A DNA stretch of 31,128 nucleotides from Phoronis australis (lineage: Eukaryota; Phoronida; Phoronidae), in the NCBI GenBank assembly GCA_002633005.1, contig NMRA01000418.1, positions 1 to 31,128 of the forward strand, written 5' to 3'. The notes beneath the pieces are model-generated. The model made no database searches, had not been told where the DNA came from, and worked only from the letters and a program-made list of their open reading frames with translations. Within the stretch, counting starts at the first letter, position 1. Each line of letters opens with the position of its first letter. Below, piece after piece: positions 10,172 through 22,276 of this stretch. A program made the position numbers and the translations under genes.

Positions 10172-10273
10172 ATGGAATTTTTATCAAAATACGTCGTCGC
10201 GCTAAGCCTTATTACTGCTAATTTCCCTGGTGCAAGTCTTCGACAGGTGGCCACAAATTCCCAAAAGACCTAA
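10172..10273 (+). CDS. Possible signal-peptide exon (34 codons)
   Basis: The ATG at 10172 has purine at -3 and G at +4. It opens a frame starting MEFLSKYVVALSLITANFPGAS, here described only as Met, a short charged start, then a hydrophobic core and a small-residue cleavage region, which is a textbook secretory signal. The frame stops at 10271-10273. A phase-1 donor (CCTG|GTGCAAGT at about 10226) would let it splice to a phase-1 exon. The NRF1-like motif just upstream could be a TATA-less promoter. No downstream partner exon was identified with confidence; chance is possible for so short a frame. Confidence 0.3.
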   Translation: MEFLSKYVVALSLITANFPGASLRQVATNSQKT

Positions 10274-11046
10274 GGTTACTATATTCGTGGACAATTGCGG
10301 TCAACAGGGTCAACTGACAAAAAGTGTGTGGATGCTGACGCCCCGTGTGTGCTCTCTATTTCTATGACTATGCAATTACATTCGGAGACTACACAACATT
10401 ACTTGGTAATTTTTTAGCAATCAGTTTCTATCAATATCGTTCGGTGATGTTATCCCCACCAGTTACCCTACTGAATAACAGTTTTCTTGAGTGGATATAA
10501 GTGTTTCTTTTTGGAAACTCACCCGATGCCGGGTAGGCTAGCAGCACATCATATTATCCTGGGTGGGAGTGCTCCCAAAATAAGAGGTGTATGGTACGTG
10601 ATGCACAGAAGTCAAGAGTGACTTTTTCACTGCAGTTTCTCTTCAAACTATGCTGTTTCCAATAAAATTCTCTAGATGAATGAGTTTCCTTATTTTATCG
10701 TGGACCCCACCCCCAGGACAACCACCTCAGTTATCGAATTAACATGAATAAGCCTTAATTCAGTAAATGTCGTAACATTGCATTGGAAATAAATTGACAC
10801 CTAGAATGAATTTTACTTGTTGAGATCAGAAGCATATTTTAAGTGTCATGAAAAATACATATTGTTAAATCACTTTTAGCCTGTTTCACATATTTTAATT
10901 CAGATATTAAATAAGACTTGGGTACAAAGGTTATTAGTTTCTACACATAAACATGAAGATGAAATGTTAAGTATGTTCTGCCTTACAAAAGTAGTTTTGT
11001 CTTGTCTTTTCTTTTGCAATTTGCTAATATTTCTATTTTGTTACAG
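10274..11046. other. No gene recognised
   Basis: AT-rich sequence with no recognisable coding region; could be intron if 10172 starts a gene. Confidence 0.4.
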
Positions 11047-11167
11047 GCAAGAAAAAACAACTGAAATCAACCGCCTGACCACCTATTTCACCGTTGGACA
11101 AAGTGAAAAGCAATCCTTCAGCAATAACCTGAGAGAATTGAACGTAATTCAGAAATTCAGCACCTGA
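11047..11167 (+). CDS. Possible terminal exon (weak)
   Basis: A good splice acceptor (pyrimidine-rich ATTTTGTTACAG ending at 11046) is followed by 39 open codons with a mixed, non-repetitive composition (ending IQKFST) and a stop at 11165-11167. No domain was recognised. It would fit a 3' exon of a gene starting at 10172, but nothing links the two directly. Confidence 0.2.
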
Positions 11168-11613
11168 TATGCCTGATTATGGACTCCCTCGCAATGTTGT
11201 TTCTTTCTGTCCTTTTTCAGTTTGCCATTTGTTTTTAAATACACTGATAATTGTTTATTCTCGAATCTTGTGCATAGCAGATTCTTATCCAGCTAGCTAC
11301 AATTGAAAACATACAATAAGACAATCGATGCAGTCACTGAATGTCATTTTCTCATAATCTGTACCAAATTGAAAAGTTTTTACCAATAGTATAAAGCCTT
11401 TCTTCTGAAAGGAAAATTTAATGTCACTCAGCTTGTGGCTTTCATTTCAGTGGGTTCTAGTTTCAATGGCCTATAGAAGCGCTTGTAAAAAAGGTCCAGT
11501 TTCAACACGTGGCTTTCTTTCATGTAACCTCATTCAGCCTCAATAACATCCACAATTAGACCGTTGAAGGTAAACACAGCAGCATATCACTTGAATCGTT
11601 TTGAGCCCAAAAT
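11168..11613. other. No gene recognised
   Basis: AT-rich sequence before the assembly gap, with no motif or repeat that could be named. Confidence 0.4.
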
Positions 11614-12275
11614 NNNNNNNNNNNNNNNNNNNNNNNNNNNNNNNNNNNNNNNNNNNNNNNNNNNNNNNNNNNNNNNNNNNNNNNNNNNNNNNNNNNNNNN
11701 NNNNNNNNNNNNNNNNNNNNNNNNNNNNNNNNNNNNNNNNNNNNNNNNNNNNNNNNNNNNNNNNNNNNNNNNNNNNNNNNNNNNNNNNNNNNNNNNNNNN
11801 NNNNNNNNNNNNNNNNNNNNNNNNNNNNNNNNNNNNNNNNNNNNNNNNNNNNNNNNNNNNNNNNNNNNNNNNNNNNNNNNNNNNNNNNNNNNNNNNNNNN
11901 NNNNNNNNNNNNNNNNNNNNNNNNNNNNNNNNNNNNNNNNNNNNNNNNNNNNNNNNNNNNNNNNNNNNNNNNNNNNNNNNNNNNNNNNNNNNNNNNNNNN
12001 NNNNNNNNNNNNNNNNNNNNNNNNNNNNNNNNNNNNNNNNNNNNNNNNNNNNNNNNNNNNNNNNNNNNNNNNNNNNNNNNNNNNNNNNNNNNNNNNNNNN
12101 NNNNNNNNNNNNNNNNNNNNNNNNNNNNNNNNNNNNNNNNNNNNNNNNNNNNNNNNNNNNNNNNNNNNNNNNNNNNNNNNNNNNNNNNNNNNNNNNNNNN
12201 NNNNNNNNNNNNNNNNNNNNNNNNNNNNNNNNNNNNNNNNNNNNNNNNNNNNNNNNNNNNNNNNNNNNNNNNNNN
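11614..12275. other. Assembly gap (662 Ns)
   Basis: Run of N only; apparent open frames across it are artefacts. Confidence 0.99.
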
Positions 12276-13129
12276 GTGAAGGTTAAGAATTACCTCACCA
12301 TGCTCTTTTCCCCAAACATGTATTACCTGTTATTTCCACACATTTAGTTGTACCAAATATTACAACCCCCCATGCCAATCCCCCCTCGGGACCTGAATAA
12401 GTAATTTAACAAAATGACTTTAAAAATAGGTGTTCCTTTTCAAAGGCTTTGTCCGTTGTCTCCAATATTGAAAGTAGGCTTTGACAACAGATCTGCACTG
12501 GATGATGGGAAGATCTTGTTGGTTAGCTGCAGTCAAATGCTAAAAACCAATTTTCGTCCATTCAGGGACGGTGCAGAAGCGATGCATATCTCCTCTGCAC
12601 GGTACAAGCCTTCAAACCTAAAAACCAAAGGTTACGTGAAAACTGACGTGATAGATTTCCATTTCAACGTGAAATAGATTTCCAGAAGACATATGATAGG
12701 GAGTAAACAAATAGTCTAATGCAATGGATAATTATCACTCACGCACCCTTTGCCATTGGGATTGGATTGTAATCGTAACTCATTAACCTGTATCGAGTTG
12801 ACAGCATAACCATTCAGCATTGATTGATGTAACTGTCACTGATAAACTTTTAGAAATCATTCCAAACAATAATACTGCTTTGATGTAGGAAAAGATCCCG
12901 ATTGCTACGTCAAGTATCGTATCACATATCACAACATACAAAGATTAACCAGATTCTGGCTGGCGACTGACTGCCGCGAAGTCGACATCGGCGAGTGCCT
13001 CAGTTAATAGGCATCGGTAGAATAATCACAAATCTTACCTTTGTATGAGGTCGTGCTTACTTTCTCTCATAGAAGCACCCTTTTTACGCAATCTCAGATT
13101 CAGTTGGCACGACTGCAAGCCATTTCACC
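12276..13129. other. No gene recognised
   Basis: A plus-strand frame of 87 codons at 12414-12677 has no recognisable motif. The integrase and 3' LTR of the Gypsy element could be expected here if the LINE had inserted into it, but no trace of either was found. Confidence 0.4.
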
Positions 13130-14756
13130 ATGTATTTAAAGGGCTCGCGAAATCGAGGCTGTTAATCTATCACCACTAGTACACGCACGCCCTCTAGTTA
13201 TTGTAGATTTTCCGAATAGCCCCATTGTAACGTGTTGCGAAATAAAGCTCCAAAACGTCCCGTGCAACTTGTTGCTTGACTCGCATGCAGCTATAGGAAA
13301 AAATGTCTCTTTTTGAGATTTTCCATTTTGGACAAACAGCCTCTCTGAGCCCATAAAAATTCCAAAACATTGGTTTAAAATTGAACTTTTTGCAAAAATC
13401 ATCAAAAGATAACAAATACCCATGTTCACCTGGAAGGTCTGGGATATAAAAGACACCAATTTCAAACCATTTTCTCCAAAACACAGTTTCTTAGCCAATC
13501 ATAACATTAATGTTATACCAAATTAGTTGATATTGTATTTCCTTCTGCTCTATTATAATGGAAAAAAGCATACAGAAATTTAAATTGTTCCTTCCAAAAA
13601 GGTTCTCAGTTTGAGAAGCGGCATGTTTGTAGAAATAGTTCCCAAATGTTAGAAAATCCAATGATACTAAATCAGTGTTTAAGAAGAGTCTTATTAATAA
13701 CCATGCTGCAGAATTTGTGGCTTTTAAGATCCTACGCATCCATGTTATCTTATTTGCCTTTACAATGACAAAACCTCTATCATTTTACAATCACCGAAGT
13801 CATAATTTTGAATTATGGTTTTCGACTAATTCTCTCACACTTTCCTCTCCAAACATAACAAAACCAGTTTTCTAAATCTTTTCACAACAGATTGTTGGGG
13901 ATTGGCAAACATGGATCAGTTTTAGGAGAAGAAATGATTTGACCACAGTAACTTTACCAAAAGTTATCATTAAGTCTCTATTTGACCATCTTACAATTTC
14001 CTTTTTAATATCAAACAATTTGCGACCAAAAGTTTAATTACTCATTTCATGGATGTCGGTACAAAAAACAATCCCGAGTACAGTTAAGTGTGAGACCATT
14101 TTAAGTCCTTTTCAGAAAAAACCTTGAATTGCTTTGCCTCATAGAACCTATCCAGACACAAGAACTGAATACTTCGAGAACTGGTCAAGTAGATCAAGAG
14201 TTTTTTAATGATCTTTCGGAACCATCGACGATGATGGCAGTGTCATCTGTACATTGGACTAGCTTATATTCTTTAGATCCAATCTGGATACCTTTTGTAT
14301 TTTTGTTCTTCCTAAGGAGATTTCCCATAATCTCAGCATAGAGTAGAAAAAGATAGGGAGATAAAGGGTCTCATGGTTTGCAACCTCTATCCATTTAAAA
14401 AAAATCCACATTGAATTACACAAACCATAGCTCCCTCATTAAGCAACGAGACCCACTTTTTGATGTTTGGGCCAAACTTAAAAAAGACAGGGTTTGTTGT
14501 AGAAATGCCCAAGACTGAATCGAACGCCTTCTCAGAATCCAACAGGACCAGTAATCCAGGAATATTCAATTGGTCAGTTGCTCAGATAAGATCATAGGTT
14601 AATCGAATATTTTCATCAATTTACCAGCAATAAAATCTTTCTGGTTTTCGTGGATCAAACAATTTAAGGCAGACTAATGACGCTCAACAATACAAGCTGA
14701 AGCAATGAAATTGGCCTCCAGTTTTTGAGAAGTTCCCATAGTTTGTTAGCTGTCAA
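13130..14756 (-). pseudogene. Decayed L1/Tx1-like LINE, reverse transcriptase and C-terminal region
   Basis: Minus-strand pieces in several frames follow the L1/Tx1 order: LKNWRPISLL (about 14710), IHENQKDFIAG (about 14640), the palm motif A in LVLLDSEKAFDSV (about 14530), the catalytic region as QCTDDTAIIVD (about 14245, Cys-Thr replacing the usual Tyr/Phe-Ala before Asp-Asp), FGKVTVVKSFLL (about 13945) and the C-terminal block VFWRKWFEIG...FLSF-type with LLSFDDFCKKF and NFYGLREAV (13484-13330). Many stops and frameshifts show that it is long dead. The endonuclease half is absent: the similarity starts abruptly next to the Gypsy RNase H at about 14756, consistent with a 5'-truncated LINE insertion into the Gypsy element. 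Confidence 0.82.
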
Positions 14757-17572
14757 GGTTGACCTGTGTGCGTTTGTCCTGATTTGGTAATCTCGATAAG
14801 GCATCTGCCAGTACCATGCCTTTTCCGGGTGATAAGGGACAGAGAAGTCGTATGCCTGTATTTTGACCATCGTCCGCCGGAGTCGCGGGGTGCTGTTGGT
14901 ATTGGTTTTCTGAAGATGATTTCCAGGGTCTTCTTGTCTGTGATAACTGTGAAGTGTGTGTTATACAGGTATTGTCTGAAACGCTGAATGCCTTGCATCA
15001 AGCTAGATGTTTTTATAATTGGCTTTCGCTGTTGTTACAGCCTTGTTGGCAAAAGCCACCGGTTGCTCTTTTTGTATCAGAACTGTCCGAGGCCCTTAGT
15101 GGATGCGTCCACTTCTAGCGTTGAAGGATAGAGTGGGTCGTAGAAGCTCAGTTCTGTTATTTAGTTACCAGCTCTTTTATCTGCTGAAACAATTGCTGAT
15201 GGTCCTCACTCCATTCGAATGGCGCTTCTTGAGCAAATCACGTAGGATTGACGTGTGCTCCGAGACCTTGGGAAGGTGAGTAGACATGAAAGTCACTATC
15301 CCAATGAAGCGTTGGAGGTCCTCAACCCTTCTTTCTGAGCAATTTTGAAAAAGTGGATGAGTCGTGCGTCGTGGTGTTCTTCGATTTAGCGAGAAATTGC
15401 AATATCATCACTAATACCAACTCATCTTTCACACTAGTCCAAGATAGCATCCATACGACTCTGAAATATGTCTTGGCTTACAGAGAGGCCAAAAGGCTGT
15501 ACCTTGAAGCAGTATCTCCAAAATGAGGTGCGAAAGGTAGCAAGTTCTTGCGACGTTGCCTTCAGTTTGACACTCAAATAACCGGCTTTCACATCCGACT
15601 TGATGAAAAACTGCGTTTGCGAATGTCGGTTCTCTTTTCTACTGCTGATATCTCGTGGGGCATTGTTTCAATGCTTGATTTAACTTCCTGTGATCTAAAC
15701 AGGTACATAAACTGCCATCCTTCTTCAAAACGTAGGTTAGGGATCAATCGGTAAGGTGCGTGACCTTTCTGATGATGCCCATCTTCGCGAGCTCATCTTT
15801 TATTTTGGAGAGAACATTGATGGAATGAGTGCGAGGTCGGTCAGTAGGTGGAATTGAATCTTTTTCTGAGATTAAAATCTGCCTCACCAGAAAAGTTTCC
15901 AATTGCATCATAACAGTCGGGAAACCACCTTTTCGGATCATCGTGGGTGGCTTACCACGCTGGTGCAAAGCTGAGTGGGCCTCGTGGGTGGTGCCAGCAT
16001 CAGGCGTCGAGCTGGCACTGTTTCGGGGACCATTGGCCACGCTGAGGAAGTCGGCGTCCAAAATGACTATACAAAGCTTTTTGCATGCAAGTAAAACTCA
16101 GAATGGCGGGCTCAGGAACATAAACAACGTAGAATTTCTGCTTTTGGTAACCTGTGCTCTTTGGGCGTCGCACATGTAGCATTACTGACCTATAACACTT
16201 GATGGCGTGTCCAGTGGAGGCCGAAAGTTGGTCATGTTGCTTCTACATTGAAGAACCCTTGGAGTAGACCTGGAGCCAAAAATTTGGCGAAATGTTAACC
16301 CCAGCGCCAGTATCAGGAGCTCTTCCATTCGAGGGTTGCCATGCCTGATGTCAGCCTGGTGTGGACTTCATCATGCAGGAACGTGTAAAGTGCCGTATTA
16401 CTAAATGTGATCGTGCACAAGATTTCGGAGTACACAGCGTGGTTTCCGTCATCGGTATCGGTGCTGTAGTTGTCTAGTCACTTCGTGCTGAGAACGTCTT
16501 TGGTTGCGCGAATTGTTGTGTGTTTTGTCGTCATAACGTTTACGGTGTTCTTTGGGGTTGGCCTGAGGTTGTCTTCCCTGTTTCTTGCGGCACACTGTTT
16601 ATCAATGGCCTTGGTGTCCGCGGTAGCCACACGTATCGTTTTACGCTGGACAGGAGCGTGACTGGTGGTGAATATTACAACTGGAACGTGGGCGGCGGGA
16701 TGGCTTTATTTCACCAATACCTGCAGAGCTAAGGTTATTCATGATGAGAGATTGTTGGGATGCCTTAATGGCCTCATGTTCGCGCCGTCGTTCGACGACA
16801 GCCGTGATCGAGTGGCCTTTTATTTTTTACAGAAGTTCCTTTTTGAAGTCGCCGATAGGAGAGGATAAATTAACCATTTCAATGTACCTCTTGTTGAGCT
16901 CGTTGTCTCCGAACAGACAGTTTGCTGCTTTCTCTCGCAGGCGTGACGCAAAGTCTGTGATGTTTTCATCGTCTCATTGGCGCATGTGGGAAAATTCGAG
17001 GCTGTGGACTATAAAATTTAACTTCACCCTGCCATCGACCAGCCCTTCCACGAGTTTCCAAAGTTTTGCTGGATTTTTCATATGGGCGTCGCATAGCTCT
17101 GATGCCAGAAGGTACGTGGCGCGTACCCTCGTCGCTAAGGCCAATAGTTTTACTTTAGTGGCCTGCTTTGCTGAATCACCCATTTCAAGGTCCTCAAGAC
17201 ATAAGTTTACTCGGGCCTGAAAGGTGCGGAATCATTGCGCCAGGGGTCATGGCCCCACTCCATGAAGGGCATTTTCGTGCCGGATGCCCGTGGATGTAGT
17301 TGGCCATTGTTACTACTTGTTATCTGTTTGATGTTACACGTCGATTAGGGACACCCAGGTGCTTTTGAAAGTATCTGCAGCGTCGACATGGGCTGAGGTA
17401 TTCGGACACTGGGCACAGATTGTTCCTGTGGAAAGTGAGATGCACATTCACGCACTATAGCGATTGACGATCCCGGTTCGCGAGCGTTCACAGTCACGCC
17501 ACAAGCAGGAAGCGTGCACGAGAAATAGACAGAGTTCAACGTTGGAGACAGTCCAGTTTACTGCTGCCACCA
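14757..17572 (-). pseudogene. Decayed Ty3/Gypsy gag-pol
   Basis: Minus-strand pieces in Gypsy order: gag (17183-16860) with NPAKLWKLVEG, SLEFSHMRQ and ITDFASRLREKA; a zinc knuckle of the form CGYRGHQGH...C near 16600; the aspartic protease core DTGAGVN at 16294-16314; the start of reverse transcriptase (KDELAKMGIIRKVT near 15790); its active site as SDD near 15405; and RNase H (FTVITDKKTLE near 14950, then VLADALSRLPNQ near 14790). There are many breaks, including a TGA in gag at 16974-16976. No integrase was found; the coding similarity stops at the junction with the L1-like LINE. The element would have been a metazoan Gypsy with its primer-binding site at 17553-17572. Confidence 0.85.
17553..17572 (-). 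promoter_or_regulatory. Candidate primer-binding site of the Gypsy element
   Basis: On the minus strand TGGTGGCAGCAGTAAACTGG follows directly after the LTR end. The TGG start pairs with a tRNA CCA tail. Confidence 0.6.
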
Positions 17573-17839
17573 TGTAGTATGATGAGCACAACTGTATTGA
17601 AGTGTAACTCACTGAGCTCTCACAAACCCGAAGAAGGCAGCCGACATCTTGCTAACATCGCCACCTATCGTATCCACACGCTACAATAGCCGAAGCCCAA
17701 TAAGACAGCGCCAAAGCAGAGCTGGACGTTACAAACAGAACATGATAACCCAGTAGCGCAACTCTTGCGCCCGGACAAGGCAGCGCCGTGCAAGGGAGAT
17801 TTTATACTACTCTGCAGTCCGATTAACTATCGTCGAACA
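17573..17839 (-). repeat. Candidate 5' LTR of the Gypsy element
   Basis: Minus strand begins TGTTCGACG and ends TACTACA directly at the primer-binding site, giving TGT...ACA ends. A TATAAAA box occurs about 35 bp inside its start (plus-strand TTTTATA near 17799). The outer end could lie a few bases further; no second LTR is present to compare. Confidence 0.55.
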
Positions 17840-18740
17840 TCAGTTTTACGTGCACCCCGTCCAATGATTAGAAACTTCGTGAAGCCGTTCTGGGCTTGCT
17901 AATTAATTTTGAATGGGATACTTTAAGTAGTAAGGAATGAGACACCACTGTCTTCATGCAGCATTCAGAGCTTCTGTCATCGAAATTTTTGTTTGAAACA
18001 ATTTTTTGCATTAAAAATCTTTCGTTTTTTTGGTGTATAGTTGGTAATGTCCTCTTAGTAGTATTCATTGGCCCAACTACGCCAGTGTGTCTTTAGCAGT
18101 ATTAATTCCCAGCAAAATCGCGCTAGGCACACACGCAATAGTTACATAGACGTTGCATCCTTGTGTTATGTTGTGTAAGAGACCATTTGCCTCCAAAATA
18201 CTTTGCTCTGTACTATATCACATATCGAAAACTAAAGTACATGCACGTAACCACACCTCACTGTACTTTAAAAGGTCTTTGTTGATGTCTGGAGCACATA
18301 CATGTAGCAGATGCAACAACCTCGCTAAGGAAGCTAGTGTGATCACGTCCTTCGTTTGCGTTACATGTCAATATCTCGCGAAGTCTCCAGTTCCGGTTCT
18401 TGCGTACTCGTGAGGTTCTCGCGTTAGTGCTTTTGGACGCACGCTAGGGCAGAGTTTCATAGCTGTCTCCCGACTAGAACATGAGCAACGCGGAGCGTTG
18501 AAATGCCCTCACAAATGCCGGCAAACTGTGTGGTTCTAGGATTAGTAATTTTTATCTTAAAAATGGCAACTAGAGGGCTCAGAAAACATTGAACCCATCC
18601 AAATATGGGACAGTGTCGTTGTTTTTCAAAATTATTTGGCACATTTTGTGGAAATCTGTCAAAGTACTCTAAAATACAATGGCAAACGTAAAAAACGGAT
18701 TGTTCTAAAACCCCCTCGACCCCCACACCCCATGACACTC
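17840..18740. other. No gene recognised
   Basis: Only short frames without known motifs (for example 18153-18413 plus). Two Cys-x2-Cys pairs in that frame are not arranged like a known zinc finger. Confidence 0.4.
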
Positions 18741-18796
18741 TCGACCCACGACCCTCGACCCACGACCCTCGACCCACGACCCTCGACCCACGACCT
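18741..18796. repeat. 14-bp minisatellite, four copies
   Basis: Four tandem copies of TCGACCCACGACCC, the last ending in T. The flanks are also rich in CCCTCGA-type motifs. Frames through it give meaningless Gly/Arg/Ser/Val repeats. Confidence 0.9.
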
Positions 18797-19010
18797 ACAA
18801 CCCCCTCGATCCAGTCTACACAAGCTCGACTCCATCTGAATGTAGAACAAGAGCTGATTTGCAGGACCAATGAGTTGGGCCGTGAGCTCGGCACATCCGA
18901 AAATCCCTGCAAACGTCAACCTGGGTTTTCTCATCGGCAACATTTTCCGTTTTCAAATTCACATGAATGCAGTCAGTTAACTTAATAACGATCCTTCAGA
19001 GTATATAGGA

Positions 19011-19108
19011 GATACAGCAATGGCGCAAAAAATGACACTAGGTGGCGCCACAGTAGTCGATACAGCGATGGGTGCAACAACAAAACTGTCACTAGGAGGC
19101 GTCGTCGA
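19011..19108. repeat. Imperfect 48-bp direct repeat, two copies
   Basis: The unit beginning TACAGC-ATGG and containing CACTAGG-GGCG occurs at 19013 and again at 19061. Both copies hold a sequence resembling the bilaterian CTCF core (CACTAGGTGGCG and CACTAGGAGGCG). Confidence 0.6.
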
Positions 19109-19202
19109 AAAATCATCGTTCGTCTTCTGTTAGAACAAAGACGACGTGTTTATATCTCCAGAAATGAGCGTTTGCGTATTTTCCGTTATAACTTAGGTAA
19201 AT

Positions 19203-19268
19203 CATGGGCAGTGAAACACTGAAAAAATTGGGGGCTATACCCCCAGCTCCCTATGGTTCGTGCCCATG
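19203..19268. repeat. 66-bp foldback sequence
   Basis: Ends are the perfect inverted pair CATGGGCA (19203-19210) and TGCCCATG (19261-19268), with a second inner pair GGGGG (19230-19234) and CCCCC (19240-19244). It may be a MITE remnant; no target duplication was found. Confidence 0.5.
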
Positions 19269-20739
19269 TCAATGTAAGGTTGAAAATGACTTTGACATGT
19301 TATTTGTTTGTACATTATACACTGACACTATTAGGAAAAGGTTTATACCAGAGTATTTGTGTTATAATCCGTGTGAATGAAACTTCATCAATCTTATGTC
19401 TTCACATCTTTCTACCATATGTATACATCGTTGACTCGGTGAATGAAAGGAGTGAGGGTACATAAGAAGCTGCACTGCTGCATGGCGGGTTGAGTGGCAG
19501 ACATTTAACCTTTTACCACAGAGAAGAAGTAAACAAATTTCCAAGCGGTTGCACGGTTCCAATGTGGCTCGGTCAAATCCTTTTCTCGCTTTAATTGGTA
19601 TATATTCTGTATTTTTAAAATACTAAACTTAAAAGTTTCCCTTGAATGAAGATGAGGCACTTTACAAGATATATGTGAAATATTGTAAAAATTGACCACT
19701 TTTTGTAAATAATGCCTACAATAAGTTGCTGAAAAAAGAGGTGTTTAGTGAGAGGTGTGTTTTAGCTCTGGCCTGCCTTTTTCGAAGAGTCAATAGAGTT
19801 TTGTCTTTTGATTTTGGCTAAAACCACTTTACGGATGACTAGCCTGTATCACGAAAACAGAATTTTTAATGTCGGCCAAATATGCATACATTCCAAAACG
19901 TTTCAAGAACTGAACGGCAAAAGGTAAAAACTCAACTCTCGGCTTTTCATGCTTACATTTCTGACTTTTGAAATACGAAAGTCAAAAGTCTTTTCAAGAA
20001 ATAAGTCCATGAACTACTACGGAAACTGTTGTTTCCTTGGTACAACTTTCAACTGAGGTAGCGTGACCGTGACCTACATAGCGCTGATGTAGAGTTGTAA
20101 CACGCCACATTATTTCCTCAAAACCAGTGTGCAAGGGTTATTTCCTGAGCACACATATTATATGCTATGCATACATATGTAGGCTAGCGAATATTTGTGC
20201 GATCTGAAATTTACAGTCAAGAGTGGCAAAGGGTAAGTACAGGAGTATCAAAAAATTGCCAGGTAGTCACCCTATTGTGGCCTTTGAGCCTAAGCCCTAA
20301 ATACGCACTTAGTAGGTTAGCCAAACCAGGAAAGTATTACCAGGTGTCTCTAAGCTAGGATTTGTGTTATTTTTCCGGAAGCAATTGCATTGTAGAAAGG
20401 GCACTCCTTTGTGCACAGCATGTGATCAATCTCTTCGTTTTACGACCTAGCGATAAAGTAATTATGCTTCGGAAATGTTGACTTCACGGCAAGATATATC
20501 TGTAAAATTTCTCTGACAATTTAGTGGGCGTACGAGAGTTTTTTGTGTGCCGTTAACCTGGACATGTGAGTGAATTTTTATGCTAGAATAGTGTCGGGTC
20601 ATCCACTAAACCGCAATATAGGGGCAGGGGCCTAACACGACTGAGCACTGCCTTGGAGTCACATTGTTCCACTATGTTTAATCTACCTAAAGCCTTGTTA
20701 AGGCGCTGATGTGCCAGGTTGCATCATTTCTAAAACGTA
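19269..20739. other. No gene recognised
   Basis: About 1.5 kb of AT-rich sequence in which neither strand has a recognisable coding piece or repeat. Confidence 0.45.
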
Positions 20740-21069
20740 TTGATCCTTACTCCGACCTTTAGCCAATTGACATTTTCAAGACGTTTCGGTCGATCACTTC
20801 TCCGGACATATTCAGTGTTAAAGCGTTCTTGGAAAAATGAGCACGGATGTAAGATACACTCTTCAGTGGACAATGACGATCACCTTCAATCTTTTTCGTG
20901 GCACAAGGTGGGATTGTATCAAGGACATTTAGATTGTCAGTCCAGTACTCCTACCACTAAACAATCGAGTCATGCATTTACATTTGTTACATCTTCCTTA
21001 GGCTTGAGTGGTACAACCACGTGTTACTTCGTTGCCTGTTGGACTGACTGAAAACGTTGCCGTGTAACT
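20740..21069 (-). mobile_element. Possible distal end of the Penelope-like remnant
   Basis: On the minus strand a GATCGACCGAAACGTCTTG motif near 20790 resembles the '...CGAAACGTC...' sequence often seen at the 3' end of Penelope-like elements. If the LINE at 21070-22322 is removed, this piece would follow the Penelope GIY-YIG remnant in the right order and strand. Protein similarity was not found here, so this is a weak call. Confidence 0.3.
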
Positions 21070-22183
21070 TCATTCGACAGATCTGGCTTTAGTTGAAATT
21101 ATGGATAGAACTGTCAAGGGCCGTTCTAATTGATCTTTCCAAAGCTTTTGTCTCTTTAAATCATTCAATTTTACTCGACACACTTCTAATGGTTGCCGCC
21201 CTTTGTCTTTAATATTTTGTGAAACTGTATCTCTAATCGGGCTAAGTGTGTTCAGATTAATAACATAAAATCTAACACGGTTTCAATTTTGCGGAGTGTC
21301 CCACAAGGGTCTATATTGGGTCCGCTATTATTCATCATTTATATGAATGATTTTGTGAAGTGCACGAGTTTCTTTTACTGCATACTTTATACTTATGATA
21401 CTACTATCATTAATGGTAGGACGTTGTCTGTAAATGAGTCACATATTTTGTGGGAGCTAGAGAAACTTCAGTGTTGGTTAGTTCATTCAATTTACTTGGT
21501 GTTACCATCAACGAAAACCTGTTAGAGACTCCACATATAAACAACGTGTTGAAAAAGATAAGCAGATTCTGTGGTGTTCTTAATAACATTAAACATTTCT
21601 TGCCCCTTGAAACTTTGAAAACTGTATATAATGCTCTTGTCCTTCCTCATTTTAATGGTGACATTCTGCTATGGGGGTGTGAGCATCATAGAATATTCAA
21701 ATTACAGAAAAAGGTTATTGGCACTATTACCTCTAGTTATTTTAATGCCCATACAGATCCTTTATTTAAGACTACACAGTTACTCAAAATTAAGGACTTG
21801 TATGTTGTTACTATTATTATTTTTTTTTCTACAAATATGTTCATAATTACTTACCTTCGTTTTTAACTAGTTCAATTCAAAAATCCGTGGGTCTGTTCAT
21901 CTTCTACAAACTCATTGTTATACTAAATCATTTGCTGAATATTAAGTTCGCACTTCCCTACCTCATATCATTAATAACCGTCCTGAAAGTGTTTCCCAAA
22001 ATTTTTTTACCCATTCGTCATCCTCTATTATAAATTATTTTAAGAACGTTTGTTTTGAAAGCTATGAACTTGAGTGCACTATTTTCAAACGCTCCTAGTC
22101 TTTTTACAAGTAGTTTTGAATTACATTATAACCTTTTTTGTAATTGTGATAATTTGTAACACTGTATTTTTATTCTCTGCTGG

Positions 22184-22220
22184 CTCCGTGGTCAGTGGAC
22201 CCTTCGGGTCCTTCACGGAG
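22184..22220 (+). other. 3' UTR hairpin of the LINE
   Basis: CTCCGTG (22184-22190) pairs with CACGGAG (22214-22220), and inside it GGACCC pairs with GGGTCC (22197-22211) around a TTC loop. In L2-clade LINEs a 3' hairpin is known to be recognised by the reverse transcriptase; that role is inferred here. Confidence 0.7.
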
Positions 22221-22276
22221 TCTCCATAAGCGTAAATTTGTATGAATTTTATTTTTGTTTTAACGTGAATAAAGTG

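Noticed and set aside
11564-12347. Long open frames across the N run
   Set aside because: They consist of undetermined bases and are artefacts of the assembly gap.
18457-18943. Gly/Arg/Val-rich minus-strand frames
   Set aside because: They arise from the 14-bp minisatellite, which reads open in several frames.
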